From Pedobacter africanus (GTDB lineage: Bacteria; Bacteroidota; Bacteroidia; Sphingobacteriales; Sphingobacteriaceae): a DNA stretch of 64,000 bases. The DNA is taken from the NCBI RefSeq assembly GCF_900176535.1, contig NZ_FWXT01000004.1:186001-250000 (forward strand). Direction: 5' to 3'. The translations under genes and the position numbers were made by a program. Of the stretch, positions 18,297 through 27,573 are shown piece by piece; position 1 is the first letter of the stretch, and each line of letters opens with the position of its first letter. The notes below the pieces were generated by a model that was given only the letters and a program-made list of their open reading frames with translations, did not search any database and was not told the origin of the DNA.

Positions 18297-18332
18297 TTTT
18301 GTTATATTTTGTTTAATGTTTTGTTATATTTT
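18297..18332. repeat. 14-bp direct repeat in AT-rich intergenic region
   Basis: TTTTGTTATATTTT occurs at 18297-18310 and exactly again at 18319-18332, 22 bp apart. A near-palindrome of T and A runs around ACATG lies just before it (18271-18289). The stretch 18216-18443 between the divergent GDPD and ECF sigma genes has no coding sequence. The repeat could be a protein site or chance in AT-rich DNA. Confidence 0.4.
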
Positions 18333-18443
18333 AACCTTATGTAATTTAATCTTTTTGTTTCTCAACCGATTGATGTAATAATCCAACAATATTCATTAAC
18401 ATTGGAACCGGGATCCGGTAACATTAACGGGAAAGCATAGACA

Positions 18444-19019
18444 ATGGTTGCTTATGGGGCATATACTGATCAGGAACTGCTTGGGCTTTTGAGGAAAGGT
18501 GACCAGGCTGCTTTTACTGAAATCTATGACCGTTACAAATTGCTGCTGCACCGCTATGCCTATCGCTGGCTTCAGGACAAGGAGGTTGTTAAGGATGTCA
18601 TACAAGAGCTTTTTACCGTTTTGTGGACCAGGCGTGAAGCCCTGGTTTACAATGAAAACCTGTCGGGATATTTGTACATTTCCGTACGCAATGGGATTTT
18701 ACGCAAAATTAGTCAGGATAAACGTTTTGCGGCATATGCGGAATCACTCGCAGATTATGCGGATAATGGAGAAAGCATTACCGATTACCGCCTAAGGGAA
18801 AATCAGCTCAGAAAAATTATAGAAAAAGAAATTGCCGCGCTGCCTGCTAAAATGCGGGAAGTATTTGAATTGAGCCGGAATTCGTACCTAAGCCATATGG
18901 AAATTGCAGAACGGTTAGGCCTTTCAGAACACACCGTTCGTACACACATCAAAAAGGCCCTGAAGATCTTAAGGTCCCGTCTGGGCTTTTACCTCGTAAT
19001 TTGTTTTTTAATGAGTTGA
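18444..19019 (+). CDS. ECF sigma factor (FecI-like)
   Basis: 191 residues with sigma region 2 (AFTEIYDRYKLLL and VIQELFTVLWTRR) and region 4 HTH (LPAKMREVFELSR, then MEIAERLGLSEHTVRTHIKKA). It is first in the order sigma, FecR, SusC, SusD, TlpA. It is expected to be held by the adjacent FecR and released when the STN-bearing SusC is occupied by substrate. Confidence 0.92.
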   Translation: MVAYGAYTDQELLGLLRKGDQAAFTEIYDRYKLLLHRYAYRWLQDKEVVKDVIQELFTVLWTRREALVYNENLSGYLYISVRNGILRKISQDKRFAAYAESLADYADNGESITDYRLRENQLRKIIEKEIAALPAKMREVFELSRNSYLSHMEIAERLGLSEHTVRTHIKKALKILRSRLGFYLVICFLMS

Positions 19020-19055
19020 AAAATAAATGCTTATAATTTATTTTCATTTTTTTTT

Positions 19056-19080
19056 GTAACCGGATACCCTCTGAGTCTTT
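19056..19080 (+). promoter_or_regulatory. Possible ECF promoter between sigma gene and fecR
   Basis: A T9 tract is followed by GTAACC (19056-19061) and GTCTTT (19075-19080), spacer 13. The second ECF locus has a similar arrangement (TGAACC and GTCTAT). This AAC/GTC pattern is typical of ECF promoters in general; its use here is an inference. Confidence 0.3.
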
Positions 19081-19137
19081 CCTGTGTCTCTAATACCTGT
19101 AAAGTCTCAATGGTCAGGACAGCAAATAAATAAACAC

Positions 19138-20238
19138 ATGCAACAGGAAGAGAAAGGAAAAAACCTTTTACAGAAATATCTGAATGGCAAGGCAAATGCC
19201 GAAGAACAGGCCATAATAGAAAGCTGGCAGCTTGACTTCCCTTTGCAGGAACGGGAATCCCTTGATGATGAAACTGCTTTGACCGATCTTGCTGAAATCA
19301 GACAGGAACTGGTCAGTGTTTCCAGTGCCCGCAAAACAAGCAGGCTTTGGCTGGCTGCTGCTGCAACTGCTTTTATTATGCTCAGCACAGGCCTATGGTT
19401 TTATTACGTCCGTCATAAACAGGAAAAGGACCCACAGAATGATCTTTATGCCAGTAACATCGGGCCCGGTAAAAATAGCGCGACACTTACATTGGCTAAT
19501 GGAAAAATACTGAAACTGAACGGTGCCAAAAGCGGGGTTGTGATTGACAATGCCGGCTTGAGGTACAGCGATGGCACCCTGCTGGGAACCCAGGCACCCA
19601 GCTCCGTACCCGAGGCAATAACAGCCGCTACCCCCAAAGGTGGTACCTACCAGGTTACCCTTCCGGATGGGACCCGTGTCTGGCTTAATTCAGCATCAGA
19701 AATCCGCTTCCCTTCCAGCTTTACCGGGCAGAAAAGACAGGTTGCGCTTACCGGAGAAGCTTATTTTGAGGTAGCAAAGCTGAATAAGCCATTTATTGTA
19801 AGTACAGACAAGCAAGAGGTAAAGGTATTGGGTACACATTTTAACATCAATAGCTATGCCGATGAAATGGTTACCACAACTACTTTACTGGAAGGGGCAG
19901 TACAGGTAAGTTCCGGACCGGGCAACACGGTAAATCTGCGGCCGGGGCAGCAATCGGTACTGAGCGGCCAGGCACTGCGGGTAAACGCTGCAGATACAGA
20001 CATGGCCATTGCCTGGAAAGAAGGCTATTTCAAGTTTAAGAATGAATCTGTTCCCGCTATCATGCGCAAACTTTCACGCTGGTACGATGTAGAGGTCAGC
20101 TACAGGAGTGGGTTGAGCAATGAAACTTTTGGTGGCAAGATCAGCAGGTCCAAAACCCTGGCAGAAGTCCTGGAAATGCTGCAATCCACCAGGAAAATCC
20201 ATTTTAAAATAGAAGGAAGGAGGGTCATCGTGCAATAA
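19138..20238 (+). CDS. FecR-family anti-sigma factor
   Basis: 366 residues from ATG 19138; the open frame runs upstream to 19084 but MQQEEKGKN is the family-like start. A cytoplasmic sigma-binding N-terminus is followed by one membrane helix (about 66-85) and a periplasmic FecR domain (from about GPGKNSATLTLANGK, with VTLPDGTRVWLNSAS and LTGEAYFEV), then a C-terminal STN-like secretin fold (FKNESVPAIMRKLSRWYDV). It transmits the state of the SusC receptor to the sigma factor. Confidence 0.92.
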   Translation: MQQEEKGKNLLQKYLNGKANAEEQAIIESWQLDFPLQERESLDDETALTDLAEIRQELVSVSSARKTSRLWLAAAATAFIMLSTGLWFYYVRHKQEKDPQNDLYASNIGPGKNSATLTLANGKILKLNGAKSGVVIDNAGLRYSDGTLLGTQAPSSVPEAITAATPKGGTYQVTLPDGTRVWLNSASEIRFPSSFTGQKRQVALTGEAYFEVAKLNKPFIVSTDKQEVKVLGTHFNINSYADEMVTTTTLLEGAVQVSSGPGNTVNLRPGQQSVLSGQALRVNAADTDMAIAWKEGYFKFKNESVPAIMRKLSRWYDVEVSYRSGLSNETFGGKISRSKTLAEVLEMLQSTRKIHFKIEGRRVIVQ

Positions 20239-20370
20239 AACTTACAAACTGAAGATGATCCTTTAAGGTAAAAACCAGGGGCCTTGAGCCGCCCCCGGTT
20301 TAAATATCCGGGTTTCATCTAAAAACTGCAACTAAACAATTTTAACAACAAACCCAAACTAAGCAAATTT

Positions 20371-23300
20371 ATGAATTTTTATGATCTAACCCGCCATCGG
20401 CCTAAAACCTGCTGGAGGGGTCAAATAATGCGTATTATGAGGTTAACCGTCATCATAATGACCACCATGCTGATACAGGTAAGTGCCAAAGGCCTGGCCC
20501 AGAAAGTAACACTATCGGAGAAAAATGCCCCATTGCTGCAGATCTTCAATCAACTCAGCAACCAGACCGGCTACGACTTCTTTTACTCCAATGAAAGCCT
20601 GAGCCTGGCAAAGCCGGTGAGTATAACGGTTCGCAATTCACCATTAAATGAAGTGCTGGAAAAAATATTTGAAAAGCAGGATATTGTATATGTGATAAAA
20701 AATAAAGCAGTGATCATAGCCAGGAAAGAGGCCTCACTGCTCGACCTTATCAAAAGCTACCTGCAACGGATTGATGTAAGCGGAAAAGTACGCGACGAAA
20801 GCGGAAAGCCGCTGCCCGGGGCTACCGTGCGGGTTAAAGACGGAAATAAACTGGTAATCACCGCTGAAGACGGAAGCTTCTCTTTCAAAGGACTTGATGA
20901 AAAAGCGATACTGGTAATTTCTTACCTGGGCTATAAAACCACTGAGCTGCCGGTGAAACCTGTAATGAACATTATCATTGAAGCCGAAAATGCCCGGCTG
21001 GAAGAGGTCGGGGTCATCAGTACCGGTTATCAGAAAATAAAAAAAGATCAGTTGACGGGGGCAGCCTCGGGCATTGATCAGAAGGATTACCAGCAGCGTG
21101 TGGCCGTAACAGGGAACTTTCTGGAAAGCCTGGAAGGAAAGGTGCCTGGCTTAATTTATAACAGCGCTTCCCGCGAGATCTCTATTCGCGGAGTAAGTAC
21201 ATTTGATGCCGTAAAACGACCATTGATTGTGGTTGACGGTTTTCCAACAGAGATCGACCTGAGTACAATTAACCCCAACGAGATCGTATCCATTAGTGTG
21301 CTTAGGGATGCTGCTGCAGCATCGATTTACGGTGTTCAGGCATCCAATGGGGTTATTGTGGTGGAAACAAGGCGTGGTAAATCCGACAAATCCGGTAAGC
21401 CTGTATTTAATTTCAGGACTACCCTGGGGCTGGAGCAAAAGCCGGATTTCGGCTATATGAATTATATCGGCTCTGCAGAGCTGATCGACCTGCATAGGGC
21501 TATAGTTAAATCTGGCTATGATAGCCGCGATTATTATAACGAATACAATCCCATAGATCCGGCAAGGGTGATTTTGTTTGACCGCGATGAGCAGCTGATT
21601 ACCGAGCAGCAGGCCAATGAAAAACTCGCTGCGCTGGGGGCATACAATAACCTTTCAGATTATGAGAACCTCTTTTATCGGAAACGGCAGGTAGAGAACA
21701 TTAATTTTGATGTGGGCGGCGGAAATGAAAAAGGAACCTACTTGCTCGGGCTTAACTATATTGGCGAAAGACCGCAGGAGGTCGGCTCAGCCAACAAACG
21801 GGTGGTCTTAAATGTAGCGAATACCTATCAGTTCAGTAAAACTTTTGCGTTCGACTTCCGGGGGATTTATACCAACAATCAGATCAAAACCGGCAAAACT
21901 GCGCCCTATGCCGATTTGCTGCCTTACGAACGCTTAATTGATGAAAATGGAAACGCGCTGCCTGCAACATTTGGCGAGTTGAAGGAAACTTTTTATGCCA
22001 TCAATGAAACCTACAACAACCGGGCTAAAGCCCTCGGATTGTACGATCAGCGCTATTATCCTTACGGAGAACTGTTTGCCAATACAAACAAAAGTTCCTT
22101 AAATTCGTTCAGGGTACAGGGGCGGCTCAACAGTAAAATTACCAGCTGGCTAAACCTGGATCTTGGCGGAGCATACGAAAATGAGCAGGGGATAACCGAT
22201 CAGTTAAAGACAGAACAGGCTTATAGCGTACGCTACCTCATCAACTCAAAAGTAAGAAAAGACCCGACCAAAGGTACCCCTCTGTTTACAGATCTGCCAC
22301 AAGGCGATATCTTAACCAAACAAACGCTAAGAAATGTAGCCTATACACTGCGTGGACAATTCAATGTAAATTATTACACTGAAAACAGGAAGCACAACAT
22401 ATCGGGTATCCTGGGTGTAGAGCAACGCAAAACGCAATCCGACTCCTACAAGACAACCTTTTTTGGGTACGACGGGCAATCGCTGATCAATAAACCGGTC
22501 AATTTCCAGGTACTGAACTCTACTGTTACCCCCGCTTTTCCCGAACTCGGGAATTATGGCTCCAGGTTTAGTCAGGCAAATTACTTCAGCGAAGCATACA
22601 GCGACCGCAGGTTCCGGTCCTTCTACGGTCAGGCAACCTATGTGTACGACCGCAGGTATGTAGCTACAGGCAGCTTGCGCATAGATCAGTCCAACCTGTT
22701 CGGGGTAGATCCGAAATACAAAAATAAGCCTCTATGGTCGGCAGGGTTAAACTGGGTATTGGGGGAGGAAGCATTTATGAAGCCCCTGAACTGGGTAAAC
22801 AGCTTGCAGCTGAGGGCTGCCGTTGGTTTTAACGGGAATGTGCCCAGCAGTTTTAGCGGACCATTCCTGCTGCTCAGTTCCAGACTGAACACCATGTTCA
22901 ACAGTGCGCTGCTGATGTACGATGTACTCTCACCCGAAAACCAGTCCATTCGCTGGGAGACCACCTATAACTATAATTTAGGTTTGGATTACGGACTGCT
23001 GGACAATAGGATTTCAGGTAGTGTTGATCTGTATTATAAAAAGACCAGGGATGTTTTCGGGGTCATGTCTGCCGATCCTACACTGGGCTTTAATCAATAC
23101 AGTGCAAATACGGCCTCCATTGAAAACAAAGGCCTGGAGCTGATGATCAATAGTTTAAATGTGAAAGGCACAAATTTTAGCTGGCGTACGGCGCTTACGG
23201 CAGCATTTAACCAAAATAAAGTACTGGAAGTTCAGCCCAAAGACAAAACCCTGTCTTATGATATCGTAACAGGGACCGATCTCCAAAAAGGGTACGCCAT

Positions 23301-23958
23301 GAACGCCATTTTCAGCTATAGATATGCCGGCTTAAATGAGCTGGGGCAACCGGGGGTCTACGATAGGAATGGTAATGTTAAAATTCTGAATACCGAGGGC
23401 GTGATTGATGACGTAGGCTTCGACGACCTGGTGTATAGCGGAACAACCACACCTAAATATGTAATTGGATTGAACAACCAGTTTTCTGCCGGTCCTTTTG
23501 ATTTGTCCTTCCTTTTTATGTACTATGGAGGGCATATCATGCGGGTGCAGCAGGCCGACCCGAATGATGCGAATGTAGGTTATCCTTTGAAGGGGGCCTC
23601 GGTTTACTGGAAACAAGAAGGCGATGAGGCCACTACAAATGTCCCGGGCTTTCCGGTATATGGTACGCCAGGCGATTTCAGCTATGCGGCAAGGGATGGC
23701 TTTACCTATGCCAATCAGTTTGTAAGAAAGGCCGATTACATCAGGCTAAGGGATGTTATCCTGACTTACAACCTCAAAGATAAGGTGTTAAAGCGGGTAG
23801 GCCTAAATCATGTCCAGCTGCGCCTCCAGGTTCAAAATCCGTTCAAGTATACCTTTAGCGGGAATGACATTGATCCGGAATCGATAGACCGCAGGAAAGG
23901 CATAAGAACCCTCCCTCAGCAGTCTTTCTACAGCTTAACATTTTCTGCTAATTTTTAA
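20371..23958 (+). CDS. SusC/RagA TonB-dependent transporter with STN domain
   Basis: 1195 residues. A hydrophobic signal segment (about 23-44) is followed by an STN domain (about 50-115), a CarboxypepD_reg-like domain (from GKVRDESGKPLPGATV), a TonB plug with TGYQKIKKDQLTGA and an outer-membrane barrel ending in an aromatic residue (LTFSANF). The STN domain is what lets such transporters signal to FecR. A stem of GGGG/CCCC flanked by AAACC/GGTTT lies in the 132-base gap after fecR (20272-20301). Substrate unknown. Confidence 0.93.
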   Translation: MNFYDLTRHRPKTCWRGQIMRIMRLTVIIMTTMLIQVSAKGLAQKVTLSEKNAPLLQIFNQLSNQTGYDFFYSNESLSLAKPVSITVRNSPLNEVLEKIFEKQDIVYVIKNKAVIIARKEASLLDLIKSYLQRIDVSGKVRDESGKPLPGATVRVKDGNKLVITAEDGSFSFKGLDEKAILVISYLGYKTTELPVKPVMNIIIEAENARLEEVGVISTGYQKIKKDQLTGAASGIDQKDYQQRVAVTGNFLESLEGKVPGLIYNSASREISIRGVSTFDAVKRPLIVVDGFPTEIDLSTINPNEIVSISVLRDAAAASIYGVQASNGVIVVETRRGKSDKSGKPVFNFRTTLGLEQKPDFGYMNYIGSAELIDLHRAIVKSGYDSRDYYNEYNPIDPARVILFDRDEQLITEQQANEKLAALGAYNNLSDYENLFYRKRQVENINFDVGGGNEKGTYLLGLNYIGERPQEVGSANKRVVLNVANTYQFSKTFAFDFRGIYTNNQIKTGKTAPYADLLPYERLIDENGNALPATFGELKETFYAINETYNNRAKALGLYDQRYYPYGELFANTNKSSLNSFRVQGRLNSKITSWLNLDLGGAYENEQGITDQLKTEQAYSVRYLINSKVRKDPTKGTPLFTDLPQGDILTKQTLRNVAYTLRGQFNVNYYTENRKHNISGILGVEQRKTQSDSYKTTFFGYDGQSLINKPVNFQVLNSTVTPAFPELGNYGSRFSQANYFSEAYSDRRFRSFYGQATYVYDRRYVATGSLRIDQSNLFGVDPKYKNKPLWSAGLNWVLGEEAFMKPLNWVNSLQLRAAVGFNGNVPSSFSGPFLLLSSRLNTMFNSALLMYDVLSPENQSIRWETTYNYNLGLDYGLLDNRISGSVDLYYKKTRDVFGVMSADPTLGFNQYSANTASIENKGLELMINSLNVKGTNFSWRTALTAAFNQNKVLEVQPKDKTLSYDIVTGTDLQKGYAMNAIFSYRYAGLNELGQPGVYDRNGNVKILNTEGVIDDVGFDDLVYSGTTTPKYVIGLNNQFSAGPFDLSFLFMYYGGHIMRVQQADPNDANVGYPLKGASVYWKQEGDEATTNVPGFPVYGTPGDFSYAARDGFTYANQFVRKADYIRLRDVILTYNLKDKVLKRVGLNHVQLRLQVQNPFKYTFSGNDIDPESIDRRKGIRTLPQQSFYSLTFSANF

Positions 23959-23968
23959 GATCAATCAG

Positions 23969-25318
23969 ATGAAATCATTACTAAAAAAAGAAATACCAGT
24001 CTGCCTGTTTGTTTTATCATTGCTCTTTTTCCTGCCTTCCTGTAAGGATTTTCTGGAGGTAAAGCCAAAGGGGGTGATCATTCCCGAAAAGCTGAGCGAC
24101 TACGAAAATATACTGAACTCATTTACCATGACACAGACTTTTCCTTCAGCATTGCTGTACTGTACGGATGACTATTATGAGGATTACAGTCCGATAGACC
24201 GTAGCGTTCAGGCCAATATGTTTTTCTGGCGCAGGGAAGTAGATGTGAACGACCAGCTCAGTCCGGCCATATGGGGACAACTGTACCGTGTCATTTACGA
24301 TGCAAATGTGATTGTTAAGCATGTGATGAACGCAAAGGAAGGTACAGTGCAAAAGAAGAAGGAAGTATTGGGAGAGGCCTTACTGGTTCGCGCCAACGCC
24401 TATTTTACCTTACTTACCGCCTTCGCAAAAGCTTATGACCCTGCAACCGCTGGTACTGATCCCGGACTGCCGCTGATCACTTCCAACGATGTCACAGAAG
24501 TTGCCCCTCAACGGTCAAGACTGCAGACTACGCTGGATAGCATCATCAACAATGCCCAGCGCGCAGTGGAATACCTGCCTTTGAATAACCTGAACCGTTA
24601 CCGGAGCACCAGGGCGGGAGCCCAGGGTTTTCTGGCCCGGGTATATTTGTATATCGGCGATTATCAAAAGGCCGGCAGCTACTCGGAAGAAGCTTTGAAA
24701 GCAGCGCATCAGCTCATCAATTACAATACCCTTGGCAGCAAAGACGATCTCCCGGTTACAGACCTCAATCCTGAGATCCTCTGGCAGCGGGCCAGTGATG
24801 AGTTTAACCTGCCCAATTTTATGTTGTATTCAGACAACCTGAAAGGATATTTCAATGCCAGCGACCTGCGTTATACTTTGTTTTCCGGTACAAATGCCAA
24901 AGGCCTTTACAGGTCGGTAGCCCGCGGGTGGGGGAATTTTGGCATTACATTCCCGGAACTTTACCTGAACGTGGCCGAGACGGCAGCCCGCGCAAACCAA
25001 TTGTCGAAAGCAATGGAAATGCTGAATAAAATCAGGGTGTTAAGAATTAAAAGTAACGCTTATCAGCCCTTAACGGCCTCCGATCCTGAATCGGCCCTGG
25101 CGGCAGTACTTGCAGAGCGGAGGAGGGAACTGGCTTTTGGCGATTTAAGATGGATGGACATGAAACGTCTGGACAAGGAAAACCGCATGCCGGATGTACA
25201 GAGGATCAACAGAAAAACAGGTGCATTACTCGCAACATTGAAGGCACATAGCAAGGATTACACCTTGCAGATCCCTGTCAGGGTACGGAATTTCAATCCG
25301 AAAATGGAACTTAATTAA
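23969..25318 (+). CDS. SusD/RagB outer-membrane lipoprotein
   Basis: 449 residues. Signal peptide with lipobox LPSC, followed by the SusD start KDFLEVKPKG. TPR-like helices and the C-terminal RagB domain (AAVLAERRRELAFGDLRWMDMKR) are present. It forms the surface lid of the SusC transporter upstream, from which it is separated by 10 bases. Confidence 0.92.
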   Translation: MKSLLKKEIPVCLFVLSLLFFLPSCKDFLEVKPKGVIIPEKLSDYENILNSFTMTQTFPSALLYCTDDYYEDYSPIDRSVQANMFFWRREVDVNDQLSPAIWGQLYRVIYDANVIVKHVMNAKEGTVQKKKEVLGEALLVRANAYFTLLTAFAKAYDPATAGTDPGLPLITSNDVTEVAPQRSRLQTTLDSIINNAQRAVEYLPLNNLNRYRSTRAGAQGFLARVYLYIGDYQKAGSYSEEALKAAHQLINYNTLGSKDDLPVTDLNPEILWQRASDEFNLPNFMLYSDNLKGYFNASDLRYTLFSGTNAKGLYRSVARGWGNFGITFPELYLNVAETAARANQLSKAMEMLNKIRVLRIKSNAYQPLTASDPESALAAVLAERRRELAFGDLRWMDMKRLDKENRMPDVQRINRKTGALLATLKAHSKDYTLQIPVRVRNFNPKMELN

Positions 25319-25337
25319 GTTAATCAGATCCAAACTC

Positions 25338-26570
25338 ATGAAAACAATAGTGTATATCCTGCTGATGCTGGGCGGTAGCTGCTATGCTCAAGCCAGTAAA
25401 ACCGAACTAAAGGACGACCTGTTAAAAAACAAAGAGGTCCTGCTTGCAAAATACTTTCCCAGGGCAGGCGGAAAGTACTTATACAGCATGTATGTCATGC
25501 CACCCAAGCATTTTCTGAAAAAAGTTGAGGGCTATAAGTCGGCCCTGAACGGCCAGTATGCCAGCGAAAAAGACCCTGCGCTGAAAGCGCTGATGATTAA
25601 GGATGCAGATTTTTCTGCAAGAAATGTGCTCAGCTGGTACCTGGAATTTTATGGATTGGATTCTATGGGGGTAAAGCGCTTTCACGATCTGCTGGAAACT
25701 AAAAAATACACAGCTGCCCAGATCGACTCTGCCCAGAAAAATGCTTATGTAAAGCAATTGAGTGAAAAGGACAGGAAATACCTCAGCGGAATGGTCAATG
25801 ACGGTACATCTGTAAACGACGAATCTTTATTTAAACGTTCTGCAGCGTATAGGCAATGGCTGGACAACTACCTGATACACCTGAGTGAAACAAAATATAA
25901 GGCAGATACCAGTTCCGGGGGCCACTTTGAGGAGCTGCTGAAAATTAAGCAGATCAACCTTGAAATCAGGAACCCTTTTATCAGGACTTACCTCAATTAC
26001 AAAGCAACAGCAATGATTTTGAAAGCAGTAAAAGACAATGCCGTTAAAGAGGATGCCTACAACAACTTTAGGGCATTGCCCGGTAACACTGCTTACCTTG
26101 AAGAGATCCGGCAGATTTATGCAAACTACAAAAGGATGAACGGTAAAGGGCTTGCGCCTGATTTTACCTATGCCGATGCCGATGGTAAAATGGTCTCCTT
26201 GAAAAGCCTGCGTGGTAAATATGTATATATTGACGTATGGGCAACCTGGTGTTCGCCCTGTAAGGCCGAAATTCCTTTTTTAAAAAAGCTTGAACAGGAG
26301 TTTCATCACAAGAACATTTATTTTGTGAGCTTGTCGGTCGACAAGATGGCCGATCATGGCAAATGGATGGATTATGTAAACCAGCATCAGCTTGGGGGGA
26401 TACAATTGATTTCGGACAAAGACTTTAAAGCTGATTTTGTAAAACAGTTCAATATCAGTGGGATTCCAAGGTTTATCCTGATCGATCCCGAAGGCAGAAT
26501 TGTGTCGGGGGATGCCAGAAGGCCCTCCGATCCGGAACTGAGGAAGGAGCTGGATCAACTCCTGAAGTAA
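25338..26570 (+). CDS. TlpA-like periplasmic thioredoxin
   Basis: 410 residues. Signal peptide ending near CYAQ, a helical N-terminal region of about 230 residues, then a thioredoxin fold with active site WCSPC (Cys305 and Cys308) and the cis-Pro loop SGIPRFILID. Such proteins reduce disulfides in the periplasm. It closes the first ECF/SusCD operon, and the second ECF locus has a counterpart in the same place. The role beside a nutrient transporter is unclear. Confidence 0.9.
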   Translation: MKTIVYILLMLGGSCYAQASKTELKDDLLKNKEVLLAKYFPRAGGKYLYSMYVMPPKHFLKKVEGYKSALNGQYASEKDPALKALMIKDADFSARNVLSWYLEFYGLDSMGVKRFHDLLETKKYTAAQIDSAQKNAYVKQLSEKDRKYLSGMVNDGTSVNDESLFKRSAAYRQWLDNYLIHLSETKYKADTSSGGHFEELLKIKQINLEIRNPFIRTYLNYKATAMILKAVKDNAVKEDAYNNFRALPGNTAYLEEIRQIYANYKRMNGKGLAPDFTYADADGKMVSLKSLRGKYVYIDVWATWCSPCKAEIPFLKKLEQEFHHKNIYFVSLSVDKMADHGKWMDYVNQHQLGGIQLISDKDFKADFVKQFNISGIPRFILIDPEGRIVSGDARRPSDPELRKELDQLLK

Positions 26571-26585
26571 AGCATATTCAAGCAT

Positions 26586-26613
26586 AAAGGCCGGGTTTGC
26601 CCGGCCTTTTTTT
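26586..26613 (+). terminator. Rho-independent terminator after first SusCD operon
   Basis: GGCCGGG-TTTG-CCCGGCC at 26589-26606 is followed by seven T. Flanking A and T extend the stem to 10 bp. Confidence 0.9.
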
Positions 26614-26672
26614 GTCGCGAATGCCCCTCTAATTTGTCAGGTTGATACAGCATGCCGGATTGGCTGCACAGC

Positions 26673-26680
26673 TAAATTTG
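26673..26680 (+). promoter_or_regulatory. -7 promoter box TAAATTTG
   Basis: Perfect TAnnTTTG, 23 bases before the SDR start and just after the upstream terminator. No clear -33 element is seen. Confidence 0.45.
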
Positions 26681-26703
26681 CGGCGTACATAAATCAATAA
26701 CAG

Positions 26704-27516
26704 ATGATACTTCAAAATAAAAATGCAGTAATTTATGGAGCAGGGGGATCATTGGGAGGGGCAGTTTCCCGCGCACTGGCTGCTGCCGGGGCACGTGTAT
26801 TTCTTACCGGCCACCGCCTGGCTTCGGTTCAAAAGGTCGCAGATGAAATCCGTGCAAGTGGTGGAAAGGCAGAGCCGGCAGAAGTGAATGCCCTTGATCC
26901 GACGGCAGTTAATGATCACATCTGGTATGTCGCCAGTACGGCAGGCAGTGTCGATCTTTCTTTCAATCTGATCAACACCCAGGATACACAGGATATTCCT
27001 TTGGTAGACATGTCGCTCGACGATTTCACCCGACCCATCAATATTGCCATGGAAACCCATTTTTTAACCACTACTGCGGCTGCCAGGATAATGATGAAAC
27101 AAAGGTCTGGTGTAATCCTGTCGCTAACTGCCACCCCGGGAGGCACAGCATACCCATTGGTGGGCGGTTTTGGCCCTGCCTGTTGCGCGCTTGAAGGTTT
27201 TTCCAGGGACCTGGCTTCGGAGCTTGGGCCCTATGGTGTACGTGTGGTAAACATCAGGTCGGCCGGATCGCCCGATTCAAAACCATTTATGGATGCCCTT
27301 GCCAGCGGAGGGCCTGAGGTTGCAGGTTTCATCAAAAAACTGGAAGAGGACACCATGCTCAAAAAGCTGCCTATGATCAATGATATTGCCAACGTAGCAG
27401 TATTTCTGGCCTCAGAGCTTTCAGGAAAAATAACAGGGGTTACCATTGATGTAACCAGCGGTACCACAAGTGCGCTGAATTATAAAGTTGAAAGGATCCC
27501 TTTTGTAGCCAAATAG
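26704..27516 (+). CDS. SDR-fold protein lacking the YxxxK catalytic pair
   Basis: 270 residues with a Rossmann SDR fold. The dinucleotide loop YGAGGSLGGAVSRAL is intact and fits NAD(P) binding. At the active site, the family's YxxxK segment reads FGPACCAL, so the catalytic Tyr is Phe and the Lys is Cys; the Ser region reads SLTATPGG. The rest (ELGPYGVRVVNIRSAG and the C-terminal VTIDVTSG) is well conserved. It probably does not work by the classical SDR mechanism. It is a single-gene unit. Confidence 0.85.
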   Translation: MILQNKNAVIYGAGGSLGGAVSRALAAAGARVFLTGHRLASVQKVADEIRASGGKAEPAEVNALDPTAVNDHIWYVASTAGSVDLSFNLINTQDTQDIPLVDMSLDDFTRPINIAMETHFLTTTAAARIMMKQRSGVILSLTATPGGTAYPLVGGFGPACCALEGFSRDLASELGPYGVRVVNIRSAGSPDSKPFMDALASGGPEVAGFIKKLEEDTMLKKLPMINDIANVAVFLASELSGKITGVTIDVTSGTTSALNYKVERIPFVAK

Positions 27517-27526
27517 GCTACAGATT

Positions 27527-27573
27527 ATCTTCAAAATTGTATATTAGTTTTGAAACTGAACCATTTTGAAGAT
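27527..27573. promoter_or_regulatory. 11-bp inverted repeat around a -7 box (PAP2 promoter)
   Basis: ATCTTCAAAAT at 27527-27537 and its exact reverse complement at 27563-27573 flank a perfect -7 box TAGTTTTG at 27545-27552. The right arm reaches the ATG at 27572. It may be an operator pair, or the right arm may act in the short mRNA leader. Confidence 0.45.

Noticed and set aside
19020..19137. fecR starting at 19084
   Set aside because: The extra 18 residues are not family-like and overlap the candidate promoter; ATG 19138 is better.
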